From: Monarcha castaneiventris obscurior
Lineage: Eukaryota > Chordata > Aves > Passeriformes > Monarchidae
NCBI GenBank assembly: GCA_026261815.1
Contig: JAMPIT010000258.1
Location: 18,804,501-18,868,500 of the forward strand
DNA: 64,000 nucleotides
Direction of reading: 5' to 3'
This document shows positions 25,201 to 36,028 of this stretch, one piece after another. The position numbers and the translations under genes were made by a program. Numbering within the stretch: the first letter of the stretch is position 1; each line of letters begins with the position of its first letter. Below the pieces are notes generated by a model that saw only the letters and a program-made list of their open reading frames with translations, ran no database searches and was not told the origin of the DNA.

Positions 25201-28200
25201 TGTCCAAAAGAAGAAATGGATTTGGAACAGAGGCCAATATTAATGCAGGAGGATGCAACTTCAATTCTTTTCTTAGAAGAGCTGTCAGATTTGTTGGTGG
25301 GTTTCAATTGTTACTCACAAGAAAGAACTTTGCACATACATTCACCATGCAGGTTTTCACCGTGCAGGTTTGCTTCTCTGAAAAAGCCTTTCAGAACAGT
25401 CTAGAGCATAGCACAGACTTTCTTCTAGAAAACGTGAGAAGAAACTCAGACTGCAACAGAGCAGCCCCACACTCAGTAATGCAGCATCTACACTCTCCTT
25501 TTCCCCTTTCCTCTCCTGTACTATTGTCAGTATTTCTAAGAGAGTAATTTGTTTTTCCTTCCCTGCCCACCTTGAGCTGGCTGCCTTTTAATGATTTCAG
25601 TGTATAGCTTCCCCTGCCTGTCTTCAGTGCATCATAAGGATTCAACCCACCTGTCACAGTATTCATCATGACAGTGAAAACTTGTCAGAAACTCTCAGTA
25701 GGTTTGACATTCTTTTTCTGGAATGTGTTTATCTGCCTCTCAAAAAGGGCCAGAATCTGGCAACTCAAATGATAGAGGAAAATGTTGAATTCTTTCGTTT
25801 TACTTTAATTGTCATTTATGAAAAACTGTACTTGGAAAGGCAACTGGACTTTGATGCCCTTCTTACAGTTAATTTCCTCTCCCAATGAGTGGCTAAAGGA
25901 AAGGTTTCCTCTGTTTCAGAAACCTTTTATTAGAGAAGGCAGCCTAGGCAAAGACAACCAGCAGGAGAGCAGACTGAAAACCTGGTAGGACAAGGGTTCC
26001 CTGGGTTTTGCTAGTCTGGCAAACAGCGAGGTAGTGACCAGTGAGGTTAGACAATCTGTGACCAATAAAGCATCATAAGAGCAGCAGTGAGGAAGAAAGC
26101 AGAGGGTACATAGATTACAACAAGAGCAAGGAGGACTGTACACAAACCCCATGTCCACTTCTCCTGTTTGGTATTCCATCACCAAGTGGATGACCAAGTT
26201 CAAAGACACATGAATTTCATCCCAAATTCACACTCTGAATTTGAAGGTTTTTTCGTATTTTAATGTCTTTAACATTCTTTCAATTTTAGGATGAAAAATA
26301 AATTTATCTCTATGGATAAAAGTAGGGAATTATTATTATAGGTAAATCTGTAGGAGAAGAGCAGTTGAAAATGATCAATAAAACAATTGCATTACTTCAA
26401 TGCCTTGTGAATTTGGCATTATTAATCAGTCTGAAGCATTGATCCCTTAGGAAATAGAATTAAATATTTGGGTTAGTGACAAGGACACAATACTCAAGAA
26501 ACATCAGAGGTGTGAAGGTAGCCAAAGTTGTCACCAGCTGGTGATTCTGTGGTGGCAAAAAGAGAACAGGTCTTCAGAGCAATGATCTAATGTCCATACT
26601 ACTGAAAGCCTGTCAAAGTCCAAGGGCTGGACAAGTACATATGCTCTCCTCAAATAGCCGGCTACCTTTAGTCAATTCAGAGAACTTCTTTCCAAACTGA
26701 AGAAGCTCCAGTGTAGCTGCCTTTTATGAAAAGATGTTGGAGGACATCAAACCATTAAAACAAAACTTTTAAGTATCAACAGGAAGAAAACAAGCATAAG
26801 CTATCTTATTTTTCTGTATTAAAGAATTCAACTTTGCAATAAGCTTTCACAAAAAATTACCTAATATTCTGCATTTAAATTCTCTCAGGTCCAATAACAA
26901 AAGCCACCAGAGTTCTGTTGAATGTAGTTTGCACAATCAATCAATCTAATTAATGCATATACTAAAGTTAACAAGCTCTGTTGATTTCTTTCCTAGGTGT
27001 TCACGTGTTTGGTCTTTGTGCAACTGCTCTTGTTACTGATATTATACAGCTATCAACAGGATATCAGGCACCATATTTCCTGACTGTTTGCAAGCCTAAC
27101 TATACATCCTTAAATGTATCTTGCTCAGAGAATTCATATGTTGTGGAAGATATTTGCTCAGGAACTGATCTCAATATTATCAATGCTGGAAGGTTGGTTC
27201 TATTCTTCATTGTGTACATTTTAAGTATTCATTTTATTTTTTATCTTCTGTCCCAATTTTGAGATTTTTTCCTAGTTAAAGTTTGTTACAACAAACCTGA
27301 GTTTGTTGGTTTTTTATAACAAAGGTGAATGCATAAATGTCTTTTTTGTGATGTTCCATTTTCTCCATAGAGATATTAGTCTGACAGTGGGCTTTGGAAG
27401 ACGTTGTCAGGTTCCAAAGCACAGTTGTTAGCAGCTGTTCTCCCCCCTCAAAGGAGGCAATTTCCTATACAATTGTCACTATGTATAGCTGCTACTGCTT
27501 TTTCGAAGTGGTATGTGGGTAAGTTCCCCATAACAGGCAGGGAAGAAGTGTCCCAAGCACTTGGTCTGAGACCTCTGTGTAACATACATTACTGTTCAGG
27601 TGTTTGGGATTTGTTGGGCAAGTTTCTTTTCTGTTTCTCTAATTAAGGTTCTTATGTTAACAGCATTGAAAAAAATCTATTTTTTAGAGGAAATACCACA
27701 ACAGTGCAAAGCTGTGTGTTCCCAAACATGTCTTTCTTGCATGGTATTTCTAACTGTTCTTTATCTCTTTTCCCACAACCATTTGCTGTTACTGGGATAT
27801 TGCCAGTGAAGCCTGATGCTTGCAAGCAGTGTCTTGCAACTGCATGGTGTCCCAGGGAAGTTGGGACATGATTACATAGGAGCAGGCAAAAAAAATTCCA
27901 CAATCACATCTCATTCATTTCATCATCTCACATATGATGTCTGCTGCTTTGAATTGACTGGCTGTAGCCATTCGAAAATGACCAATCACTCCTAAGTTTA
28001 AATACCATCACTTCCAAAAAAACAGTGAAATTAGTTGTAACATAGTAAGACTAAGCAATCAGGTTTTGGGTGTTTGTGTTTCCCTAGGAAAATGACCGTA
28101 TATTGATATCTCAAAGTTATTTCCATCATAGAGGATACATTTGGCAGTCTGTAATATTCTGGCACCGCCCCCTATTTCTCCTTAATTCAATTTTATTGAA

Positions 28201-31200
28201 TTTTTCCTTTATTATGTTGTTATTTCCCTATGCCAGTCTCAACTTTACCACAGCAAGCAGCACTTGCTACTGGTTCTTCAGTAGCACTTGCTACTTCCTT
28301 CAGTCACCTATATAGAAATTATGGAATAACTTCTACAGTACAGGAGGTTAATTTGACTTCAGTAATTTCAGTTTGGAAGGGACTTCTTCTGAGTTTGCTT
28401 ATTGCCTTCATTTTTTATTTGTACTTCCCAGAAACTTTGGCTCCAGTATTTTGCTTCTAGACTCCTGTATGAAAAGTACAGAGAGGAGCACATAATTATC
28501 CAACAGATTACATGAAATAATTTTTCTGCAACATCCCCAAATATCCAGTGCTTCCTATTTTTTCCTGTCCATCTGTTATCTGTTATTTTCCTCTGTTATC
28601 TTCAAAGAGCTTTTTCAGTCCCTTCTGTTCAGCTCTCCAGTGAGGTCTCTATCCTCTGTCATCTCTGATGTTCTGACTCAGTATGACTCTCTCTCAGTAG
28701 GACTCCCTCGTTGCTCCCCCTCTACACATGCTCATGCTTGAGCATTTAGAGTCATACACTCATCAGAGTTCAGGACGTGTTTTCTTTGAGACCTTTGTTC
28801 ACCTTTTCAATACAGAGCCATACAGAAAGGCAACATATTTTTGGCTGGAGTTATTTTCATTTTAGATTAAAAGATAAAAAATAGGGGAACAAAAGCAGTG
28901 ACACCATTAGTGAGTACAGAGAGTGCATTTAGTCTGTGTTTGCCCTGAAAGCATGTGAATAGAAAAGAGAATAAAGAGAAAATTGACTGTACCATTGTGA
29001 CACACCTTCTATACTATAAAAATGCCATCAAATTAAGGTTAAGTTCCAAGTGGTAGAAAAGTTCATAGAATCAAATATACACATTAGCTCCACAGAGACT
29101 CTAAGTAGATTTATGCTTCATTAAAACCTGCACAGGGTAAAGGAGTTGATTAGCTTTTATAAACATTTACCCTTTTTTTTTACGTCTTTATTCCCCTGTC
29201 CTCAACCCTGAACTTGTTCCACAGGGATACTATTATTGAAAGATTTGTTCAGGGAGGTTAAAGATAAAGGAAGATGAAGAAGAATTTAGGTCTCTCTTTA
29301 AAAATGCAAAAGGAACCATGCAGATTTCATCTTGGCCAGAGTCATGAACCTGCTTGAGCCATAGGCTCAAATTCAGGTCAGCAGTGTGGCATTCACACCA
29401 CACTACATGCACATTTTTAACTGCCAATTAATTATGTAGAACAGACAAAGCAAAATGCGTAGGAAAGAAATTTAGAAAGCAGACTCTGCTGCTTTGCAGA
29501 ACAAATGTCTGAAGTTAAAGAACTGTGCTTCAGTCTCTGCTATTTTAAACTAGCTCACTCAGGTGTTGCTAGGAAAATGGCTAGGAAATGTGGAGCCCAG
29601 CTAGGGTGGCAAGCCCCATCTGTGAAGCTGAATGATTGTTTAAGCATTTATCCCAAGCAGAACTTTCTCAGGTGAAAGGCGCTGTTGTGACTGCAAGGTA
29701 GACAGACTCTTCCTTCAACAAAACATCCAGCATGGTACATTACATATCTATACCAATGTAATGAGAGAAATCTCACTGTATCTGACTCATTTCTAGATCT
29801 CAGAGGTCATAGAATTTTTTTATGGCTTCTGTGATCTAGATGTCCACTGTAGGACAGGTGTTACTGAATTGAAACCCAGCTTTTTTTCTCTCTACTATGT
29901 AAAAACATCTTTCACATTCATGTCACTTTTCTTCAGTTGTTTTTAGAGAATTTCAATGGGTTTAGAAGAATAATAGTATTAAAATGTTGGAGACCCTCAT
30001 GTGATGGTTCTACGTAGCTTCTGCATGCATAAAACCTCCTTTTCTTGCCAGAGAAGTAGAAGCTAAGCTGTCACTTTTAATTTTCATATCTGAAGTTTGT
30101 AACTCAAGACCCACTCCACATCATTCAAGTCTCTAGGTTTTCAATGGGAGCAGAAGGCCCTCAGCAATTTCAAGAGCAGACTTGATATCCCATACTGTCT
30201 CAGAGAGTTTGGACATACCTTCATTTATTCTCTTGCTCTGGGCTTCAAGAAGGGGCTCAGTAATTCTTAAAATACCCTCCCCATGTTGTTGTGCTCCATT
30301 AGCTTCTGTCATGGGGTAAAAGTACTGAAATTTTTCAAAAAATAAACCTATAGACATAGCAAATAAAGATGTAGTTTGCCTGTCTCTGAGAAAAATGTCA
30401 CCTGATGACAAATGTTACTGGTAGATCACATATTCCTTAGGAAGTGTAAGATAGAAATGACTGTATCAACCAGTGGTTTTTTTCAATGAGCACTAGCACT
30501 GTGTATTTGAACTGAGAAGTATAATTTGAGTGTCCTTCCTTGGCAGAAAGTCATTCCCTTCTCAACATGCCACCCTGGCAGCCTTTGCGGCAGTGTACAT
30601 TTCGGTGAGTAACCAACTCTGTTCAGTTTCATTTATACGAGACAAAATTTAGAAAGTAATTTGCTGTATATTGTAAAATTATGTGTTGCCTGGGTAACTT
30701 GGATGGATGGATGTTTTTATCCTACCAATCTGAAAGCAAAATAAAACTACTAATAAAGCTGGTTTTATTGTAGCTGTTAAAGAATAAGGAAAAGATACAA
30801 CTGCTTCATATCCTTTGTTAAGAAGCAACAAAAAGTGTTATGTTAAAGTATATTTGATGCCTCATATTACCCTCATATAAAATGCAGAGTTTATCTGCCT
30901 TACAGAGTGATATTTTAACTTACCAGTCAAATTAACCTTTGTGCATGCTGCCTTTTCTTTATTGCTGTTTTCACTTGATTTGCTGCTTTTAAACTTGAGG
31001 CATTAAGGGCCATACATTCATGTGATGTAGTTTGATTTCACTTCCATAGATCTGCAGCATGGATGAAATGGCACAATCACTCCCAGAGGCCTTCAAGGTG
31101 TTACTGCAAAGCAAGTGAATAAAACCCATCAGTCACTAGCAGAGAATTGTGGGACATGCTGCAGCAATCACAGCTGATTTTGCACTTCTGAGCATTTCTT

Positions 31201-34200
31201 CAGTATGGCCTACAATGTTTGTACAAGTGACAACGTACTAGAAGTTTGAAGAGTAATTCCATCACTCATGCTGTGAAAATCAGAGGAAAACAACAGTAAC
31301 AACCAGTTAATTGCATTAGATAATAGTATTGTGCATGTACTGGGAGCTCACCAGTATTTATTCTGCCTGGAGAAAGGCCAGAGTTTGGAATAATACTGAT
31401 GAACCACCTCCACTTAATTTTTATGACCTCCCTGACATTACGGCCCTCCATTGAGAAATGGCTCTCTAAAGCATCTGGTGGTAGCTTTCATTGGAACAGG
31501 TTATTGTGTTCATCTGGCATGACATCTGGCTTCTGTGTTTCACAAGTGGTGGCTCCTTAGTCACATTTATAGAACATTTAGATGCTGGTTGGGAACAGCA
31601 TTGAGGCATAAAATTGTCATCCTAATTGATGTCAACAAGCAATACTGCCTATGTTTTTGAAAATCCATTCCTTGTGATTTCAGATCTTTCTACAGTAAGT
31701 GAGCAAATTTTAACAGGGCTGTAAGGTAAAATTAAATTTATTACTTGTAATATTACTGTGTAACTAGTGATCTATATGTAAAAGAAACATTGGATGTGAG
31801 AAATTAAATCCTCTTAGGTACATTTAAGTTTCTTCAACTGCTTCTTCATTTCTTTCTTTTTCAAGATGTACTTCAATTCTACGTTAACAGACTCCTCAAA
31901 ACTTCTTAAACCACTCTTGGTCTTTGCCTTTATCATCTGTGGAATTATATGCGGTCTGACTCGTATCACCCAGTATAAGAATCATCCAGTTGATGTTTAC
32001 TGTGGCTTTCTCATAGGAGGAGGAATTGCTCTCTACTTGGTAAATATAATAGTTAAGTTTTAGCAAATAAAACTAATAAGGCTGAAATAAGAGTACTGGT
32101 AATTTTTATGAAACCTTTCATCATGGTCACATGCCATACTTACAGGTGTAGTCAGTATGTGTTGAACATGAGTTGGGGATAATCACTTTAGAAGCAAAAA
32201 GGAAAAAGCAAACAAGTATTTCAATGTAAAGTTCCATAACAGTGCACAAAGTGGAATATAATCATCCGGCATTGTTTACAGAAACAGCTCTGACTTTATG
32301 TGCTTTATTAAATACTTTAAAATACCCATCTTTTCTAATCCACACTCAAAAGCATAACACAAGAAAAATACTTAACTGGTATTTGTTGCTGACCTGCATT
32401 GATACTGACAGTGTTAGCTTTATGATCTTAAAAAGTTATTGAATTATGAGCGACTCAGCTGAGTGAATTGCTGAATCTGCAAGAAATTAAAGGCAACATT
32501 ATACACTTGTGATTCGTTGGAGTTCTTAGGCAAACCATGCAGGGAAACAGGATGGTCTAATCAAGTTATTCCTATGCTTTTCCTTTGTACTGGGTTGAAA
32601 GAGATGGAGCACCTTGGAAGGGTCCTGTAAGGAAGCGTGTAAGTCAGGCCTGTTAGTATCTGTCAGTAGGAAGCTCATCAAGCACTTGCTTTTGCTTGAT
32701 GCTCTCAGTATGCCTCCAGCAGAAATTCCACTGCCCTGGCTGCTCAGAGAGCTGGGAGCAATCAGAGCTTCTGCTGACACCACTGCTTGAGTGTGGGCAG
32801 GTGGACAGAAGAGTCTTAACAGCCAGTGGGATAGTTTTACCCCCAAGAAGTCAATGATGAATTTTAGTATAATACTAAAATAAGTTCATTTCCTGACCCC
32901 CTTTTTTTCTGTGATAACATAACCTGAGGTTATGTTCATATGGTCTGCAAAGGTGACCAGGGAAAAATGGCCTACACAGTGGCAGAAGAAACAGCAGTCA
33001 GGGTAATACAGAAACCCCATGAGCTGCTAAAGTCAACTTCTGTGATTGCACTGTGAAGAGAAAGGCACTCTGTTGAGAATATTATTTTGAATGATTCCAC
33101 TGTTGTAGATTTACCTAAATGGAGCTGTTGTCCCCATGTTTGAAATGCACTAACAGGTATGCTTTGATAGGTCTTCATATAGTGCTATGTGACATCATAC
33201 AGCAGAGAGTATGTTGTCCTGGATACCCAGTACTCAGTAAATCTGCCCTGAAAACTACATACCAGTACGAGGAGGGGGAGGGAAATAATGTGAAACTACA
33301 AATAATTCTGAAAGGAGTGTAAAGAACAAGTAACTCAAGTGATTGAGTCAGATATTTGACCCTGTCACATAATACCCTTAGTGGAGTCCTTTTAAAATGA
33401 CAGCATTTTATAGCGAGTCTATTGATTAGGAAAATGTTGTATACCTAAATCTTATTACAGTTCTGAACAGCTTGGAAAGCAATTGATTTAAAGTTGTTAA
33501 ATTGTTCTATGATGTAGATATTGTATTACATGATTATTTTGCAGTATAAAGGGCAGAATCTGCTAACAGCAGAGTACAACTCAAGCAGTAACAAGATTCA
33601 GTAAATCAGAATAGACGGTAGTATAGTTGTAAAATAGCTTTGCCTAAGAGACTGCAAACATCTATTTTCCTATTTTTCTAACAAAACATTATTTCTGTAG
33701 CTGTATCTGCTGCCAGATAAAAAGAAGAAAACTCATTGAGGCTAAATCCTTACCTCAGCTGTTTATTGCCATGAATAATATGCTCTAGTTATCCTAGTGA
33801 GACTACTTCATACATACATAGAGGTACCAGATTGAGGACAGAATTTGGACAAAGGCTATACTAGTGAGGAAAGGAAATACCCATCAGTTTACCTGGACTA
33901 ATTATGTCCGTAAATTCTATTTAAAAGCAAAAGAATGTAATTAAAGTAAAAAATGTGTCCTTTTTAACGTTCTTAACCAATTGTTGATGCTTCTGTCCAA
34001 ATATCAGGGCCTGTATGCTGTGGGGAACTTCTTACCAAGTGACGAGAATGTGTTTCACCCAAATTTTCAAAGAGAACCTCTGAGGTCTTTGACAGACCTT
34101 AGTCAAGATGCCAACAGAATCCTGCCAGGAAAAAATGGTGGCAGCAGCGATGGCATTGTCTCTCACCGTACGGAAGGTATCCTGAATAGAAACCACAGAG

Positions 34201-35345
34201 ATTCAGGGTCTCTGACCAATCTCAAGAGAGCAAATGCTGATGTAGAAATAATAACACCACGAAGCCCAATGGGAAAGGAAAACATGGTTACTTTCAGCAA
34301 CACCTTGCCAAGAGTCAACACACCGTCCTTGGAAGATCCAGCAAGACGAAATGCAACAATACACGCATCAATGGATTCTGCCCGTTCCAAACAGCTGCTG
34401 TCCCAGTGGAAGAACAAGAACGAAAGTCGAAAGTTGTCCCTGCAAGTAATAGAGACTGAATCTGGCCAGTCACCACCAAGGGCTATCGAAATGAGGTCAA
34501 GCTCAGAACCGTCCAGAGTGGGTGTAAATGGTGATCATCATGGCCCAACTAGCCAATACCTGAAAATCCAGCCTGGCAGTGTACCAGGTTGCAACAACTC
34601 AGGTCTTACTGGTGGGCCAAGGGTCTCTATTCAGTCCCGTCCTGGCTCATCCCAGCTAGTACACATTCCTGAAGAGACTCAGGAGAATGTGAACACATCA
34701 CCCAAAACTAGTTCAGCTAGAGCTAAATGGCTGAAAGCTGCTGAGAAGAGTGTTGCATGCAGGAGCAATAGCCAGCCAAGAATCATGCAGGTAATAGCCA
34801 TGTCTAAGCAGCAAGGAGTGCTTCAGGGCAGTCCAAAGAGTTCAGAGGGAAGCACAGTGACCTGTACAGGAGCCATCAGATATAAAACCTTGACAGACCA
34901 TGAGCCAAGTAGCATTGTTAGAGTTGAGGCCCATCCAGAAAATAACAGACCTGTAATTCAGATGCCATCAGAAGGTGAAGGAAGTGGCTCATGGAAATGG
35001 AAAGGTCCTGAAAAAGTCACTCTTCGTCAGACATATGAGCTAAATGATCTTAACAGAGACTCTGAGAGCTGTGACTCCTTAAAAGACAGTTATGGGTCAG
35101 GTGACAGGAAAAGAAGCAACATAGATAACACTGAGCATCACCATCATGGAATCACTACGATAAGAGTCACACCAGTGGAGGGAAGTGAGATTGGCTCAGA
35201 GACTCTGTCCATTTCTTCCAGCCGGGACTCAACACTTCGAAGAAAGGGTAACATCATTTTAATCCCTGAGAGAGGGAGCAGTCCAGAGAACACCAGAAAC
35301 ATCTTCTATAAAGGCACATCCCCCACACGAGCGTACAAGGAATGA
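7133..35345 (+). CDS. PLPPR4: PLPPR4, phospholipid phosphatase-related protein 4 (whole coding span, 7 exons)
   Basis: Joining 7133-7210, 20705-20890, 25167-25296, 26997-27192, 30547-30604, 31866-32039 and 34008-35345 gives 720 codons (719 residues plus TGA) with every intron GT-AG and every phase matching. I recognise the product as PLPPR4/PRG-1, a neuronal six-pass membrane protein of the lipid phosphate phosphatase superfamily. In mammals it sits in the postsynaptic density and lowers lysophosphatidate signalling to presynaptic receptors. Membrane segments lie near residues 18-42, 72-98, 133-150, 200-219, 230-247 and 259-280; sequons at N166, N171 and N220 suit extracellular loops. Phosphatase motifs are degenerate: C1 lacks its Lys and Arg, C2 reads PSQH instead of PSGH, and the C3 His is Asn255. 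The enzyme is therefore expected to be inactive. The length suits the mammalian form lacking an N-terminal extension. Introns are 13494, 4276, 1700, 3354, 1261 and 1968 bases. Confidence 0.96.
10365..10755 (+). mobile_element. CR1 LINE 3'-end fragment in intron 1
   Basis: Sense-orientation CR1 sequence, about 390 bases: GAGACCTCAGAGCTGTCTAC, then ATCCAGGTTGGATATTATGC, AACAGGCTCCCCAGGGAAGT, GACAGAGTTCAAGCAGTG and the terminal GTGGGTCCCTTCCAACTCAG followed by a decayed ATTCTGTG tail. It is 5'-truncated and without an intact ORF, and lies in the same orientation as PLPPR4. Confidence 0.88.
13709..13795. promoter_or_regulatory. Dense ATTA/TAATTA cluster (candidate homeodomain target)
   Basis: About 87 bases with many ATTA/TAAT cores, including CAATTATTAATTG (a palindrome), TAATTAC, GTAATTAAAC and TAATAATTAAG. 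Homeodomain factors bind such cores, but AT-rich sequence produces them by chance, so function is only inferred. Confidence 0.3.
18758..19026. repeat. AT-rich palindromic tract with (AT)n in intron 1
   Basis: Contains a 7-bp inverted repeat GTTATGT/ACATAAC with a four-base loop (18901-18918), a 19-base palindrome CTGTACATA-A-TATGTACAG (18947-18965) and a short (AT)n run (about 18999-19015). Such tracts can extrude hairpins and often vary in length. Confidence 0.7.
20705..20890 (+). CDS. PLPPR4: PLPPR4 coding exon 2 (residues 27-88)
   Basis: Starts with a TTG leucine codon directly after the acceptor CTTCTCTTCTAG and ends before GTAAGT (phase 0 on both sides, 186 bases). It encodes the rest of membrane segment 1 ([16 protein letters not shown]), the first extracellular loop with the family-typical Cys-Tyr-Asp and YIEPTQE stretches, and the start of membrane segment 2 ([15 protein letters not shown]). 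Because the exon length is a multiple of three, skipping it would keep the frame but remove part of two membrane helices. Confidence 0.96.
20891..25166 (+). other. PLPPR4: PLPPR4 intron 2
   Basis: 4,276 bases from GTAAGT to TTGCAG. AT-rich with a short (TA)n run near 21519-21530 and an A/G homopurine tract at 23043-23075. No other gene or recognisable transposon seen. Confidence 0.9.
23043..23075 (+). repeat. A-rich homopurine tract
   Basis: Uninterrupted purines, mostly A with spaced single G. Simple-sequence repeat; no poly(A)-flanked retrocopy is recognisable next to it. Confidence 0.8.
25167..25296 (+). CDS. PLPPR4: PLPPR4 coding exon 3 (residues 89-132, part)
   Basis: Preceded by the acceptor TTTGTCATTGCAG; ends at GTTG|GTGGGT (130 bases, leaving one base of codon 132). 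It encodes [18 protein letters not shown] and [19 protein letters not shown], i.e. the end of membrane segment 2 and a basic intracellular loop. Both are nearly identical to what I know of the mammalian protein. The glycine codon 132 is split with exon 4. Confidence 0.96.
25297..26996 (+). other. PLPPR4: PLPPR4 intron 3
   Basis: 1,700 bases, GTGGGT to TCCTAG. Only short chance ORFs; no repeat family recognised. Confidence 0.9.
26997..27192 (+). CDS. PLPPR4: PLPPR4 coding exon 4 (residues 132-197, part)
   Basis: Acceptor GATTTCTTTCCTAG; ends at GGAAG|GTTGGT, a donor with T at +3, weaker than the others in this gene. It encodes membrane segment 3 ([18 protein letters not shown]) and the degenerate C1 motif ([12 protein letters not shown], where active lipid phosphatases have Lys and Arg). 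It also carries a cysteine-containing extracellular loop with sequons N166-Y-T and N171-V-S. Length is 196 bases; it supplies two bases to codon 132 and two to Arg197. Confidence 0.95.
27193..30546 (+). other. PLPPR4: PLPPR4 intron 4
   Basis: 3,354 bases, GTTGGT to TTGGCAG. Contains a short tandem stretch of GCAGCACTTGCTACTGGTTC / AGTAGCACTTGCTACTTCCT type (28255-28298) and otherwise unremarkable AT-rich sequence. Confidence 0.9.
30547..30604 (+). CDS. PLPPR4: PLPPR4 coding exon 5 (residues 197-216)
   Basis: A 58-base exon, too short for a simple reading-frame scan. The acceptor is TGTCCTTCCTTGGCAG and the donor TCG|GTGAGT. It completes Arg197 and encodes [19 protein letters not shown]. This holds the C2 motif: the canonical PSGH is PSQH here (residues 201-204), keeping the His but with Gln for Gly as in other PLPPR4 proteins, followed by membrane segment 4. 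Confidence 0.95.
30605..31865 (+). other. PLPPR4: PLPPR4 intron 5
   Basis: 1,261 bases, GTGAGT to TTCAAG. No repeat or gene seen. Confidence 0.9.
31866..32039 (+). CDS. PLPPR4: PLPPR4 coding exon 6 (residues 217-274)
   Basis: Acceptor TTCTTTCTTTTTCAAG (an AAG acceptor behind a long pyrimidine tract); donor TTG|GTAAAT. Encodes 58 complete codons: sequon N220-S-T, membrane segment 5 ([14 protein letters not shown]), the C3 motif [13 protein letters not shown] and the start of segment 6. In active enzymes C3 reads S-R-x5-H-x3-D; here Ser is Thr248, Arg249 and Asp259 remain, and the nucleophilic His position is Asn255. The exon is a multiple of three in phase 0, so skipping would preserve the frame. 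Confidence 0.96.
32040..34007 (+). other. PLPPR4: PLPPR4 intron 6
   Basis: 1,968 bases, GTAAAT to ATATCAG. An in-frame stop and an AATAAA lie within the first 32 bases. The rest shows no recognised element. Confidence 0.9.
32066..32071 (+). promoter_or_regulatory. PLPPR4: AATAAA just inside intron 6 (possible intronic polyadenylation)
   Basis: If the exon 6 donor is not used, translation continues VNIIVKF and stops at TAG 32061-32063; AATAAA begins two bases after that stop. Cleavage here would yield a protein of about 281 residues without the cytoplasmic tail. The hexamer could be chance in AT-rich DNA. Confidence 0.25.
34008..35345 (+). CDS. PLPPR4: PLPPR4 coding exon 7 (residues 275-719, cytoplasmic tail)
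   Basis: Starts after the acceptor CCAAATATCAG and runs uninterrupted for 446 codons to TGA at 35343-35345. It encodes the end of membrane segment 6 and the whole cytoplasmic tail, which is rich in Ser, Thr and Pro with several S/T-P sites (for example [11 protein letters not shown]). A basic amphipathic stretch around Trp515 ([13 protein letters not shown]) matches the region reported in mammals to bind calmodulin. A four-histidine run ([12 protein letters not shown]) and the ending [10 protein letters not shown] are also typical. The tail separates PLPPR4 from shorter PLPPR paralogues, so the paralogue assignment rests mainly on this exon. Confidence 0.97.
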   Translation, partial: GLYAVGNFLPSDENVFHPNFQREPLRSLTDLSQDANRILPGKNGGSSDGIVSHRTEGILNRNHRDSGSLTNLKRANADVEIITPRSPMGKENMVTFSNTLPRVNTPSLEDPARRNATIHASMDSARSKQLLSQWKNKNESRKLSLQVIETESGQSPPRAIEMRSSSEPSRVGVNGDHHGPTSQYLKIQPGSVPGCNNSGLTGGPRVSIQSRPGSSQLVHIPEETQENVNTSPKTSSARAKWLKAAEKSVACRSNSQPRIMQVIAMSKQQGVLQGSPKSSEGSTVTCTGAIRYKTLTDHEPSSIVRVEAHPENNRPVIQMPSEGEGSGSWKWKGPEKVTLRQTYELNDLNRDSESCDSLKDSYGSGDRKRSNIDNTEHHHHGITTIRVTPVEGSEIGSETLSISSSRDSTLRRKGNIILIPERGSSPENTRNIFYKGTSPTRAYKE

Positions 35346-36008
35346 GAGGAGACATATCAGCTGGTCCATACCACCACAAAGGAAACACATCTTGACACAG
35401 GTTCTGCTCCCTTTGTTTTGAGCTGATATTTACCTTTATGTGCCAAATTATTGACCAGCAGCCCAGCATTGCTGATGTGCAATGTGCATGAGCCTGTGAA
35501 AAGCATGTGGTGGGGGGAAAAGCACAATGCCAGAACTAATGTGAAACATTTTCATGCAACTTGTTTCTTCAGATTCAAAACATTTATCTGAGGGTGATGA
35601 TGTCAATTAAAACAATGGTCTTGAACACAGACACTGTATTTCCTGAATGTGCCAACTTTTTATTTTATATTTGTGTGCAAAATTGACTGACTTTTTCACA
35701 GCAAAGGCTGTATCAGTGGTATATATTCACCTTTGCAGAATTTGCACCAAATCTTTAATACAGGATGGTGCTGATGATAACTTTACATGTTTTGAAAAAT
35801 TGCATACTTATCAGACTCTGCAAACATGACATATTGATGTGCAGTTACTTTACAAGTAATATTGCTAATACTATGATGATGCTGGCTGCATTCATTTAGC
35901 GTAGGAAATATTTACAGCTTTGTTATAGTGGATCTGTCACATTCAAAGATTGCAAAGGTTTTGTGTAGTTCTTTAAGATGTCTACTGCAACAAAAAATGT
36001 GTGGGTGA

Positions 36009-36028
36009 CATTCCATTAGAATGGAATG
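36009..36028 (+). repeat. Perfect inverted repeat in the 3' UTR
   Basis: CATTCCATT and AATGGAATG flank AG, giving 9-bp arms. In RNA this could fold as a compact hairpin with an opened terminal pair. Confidence 0.6.
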
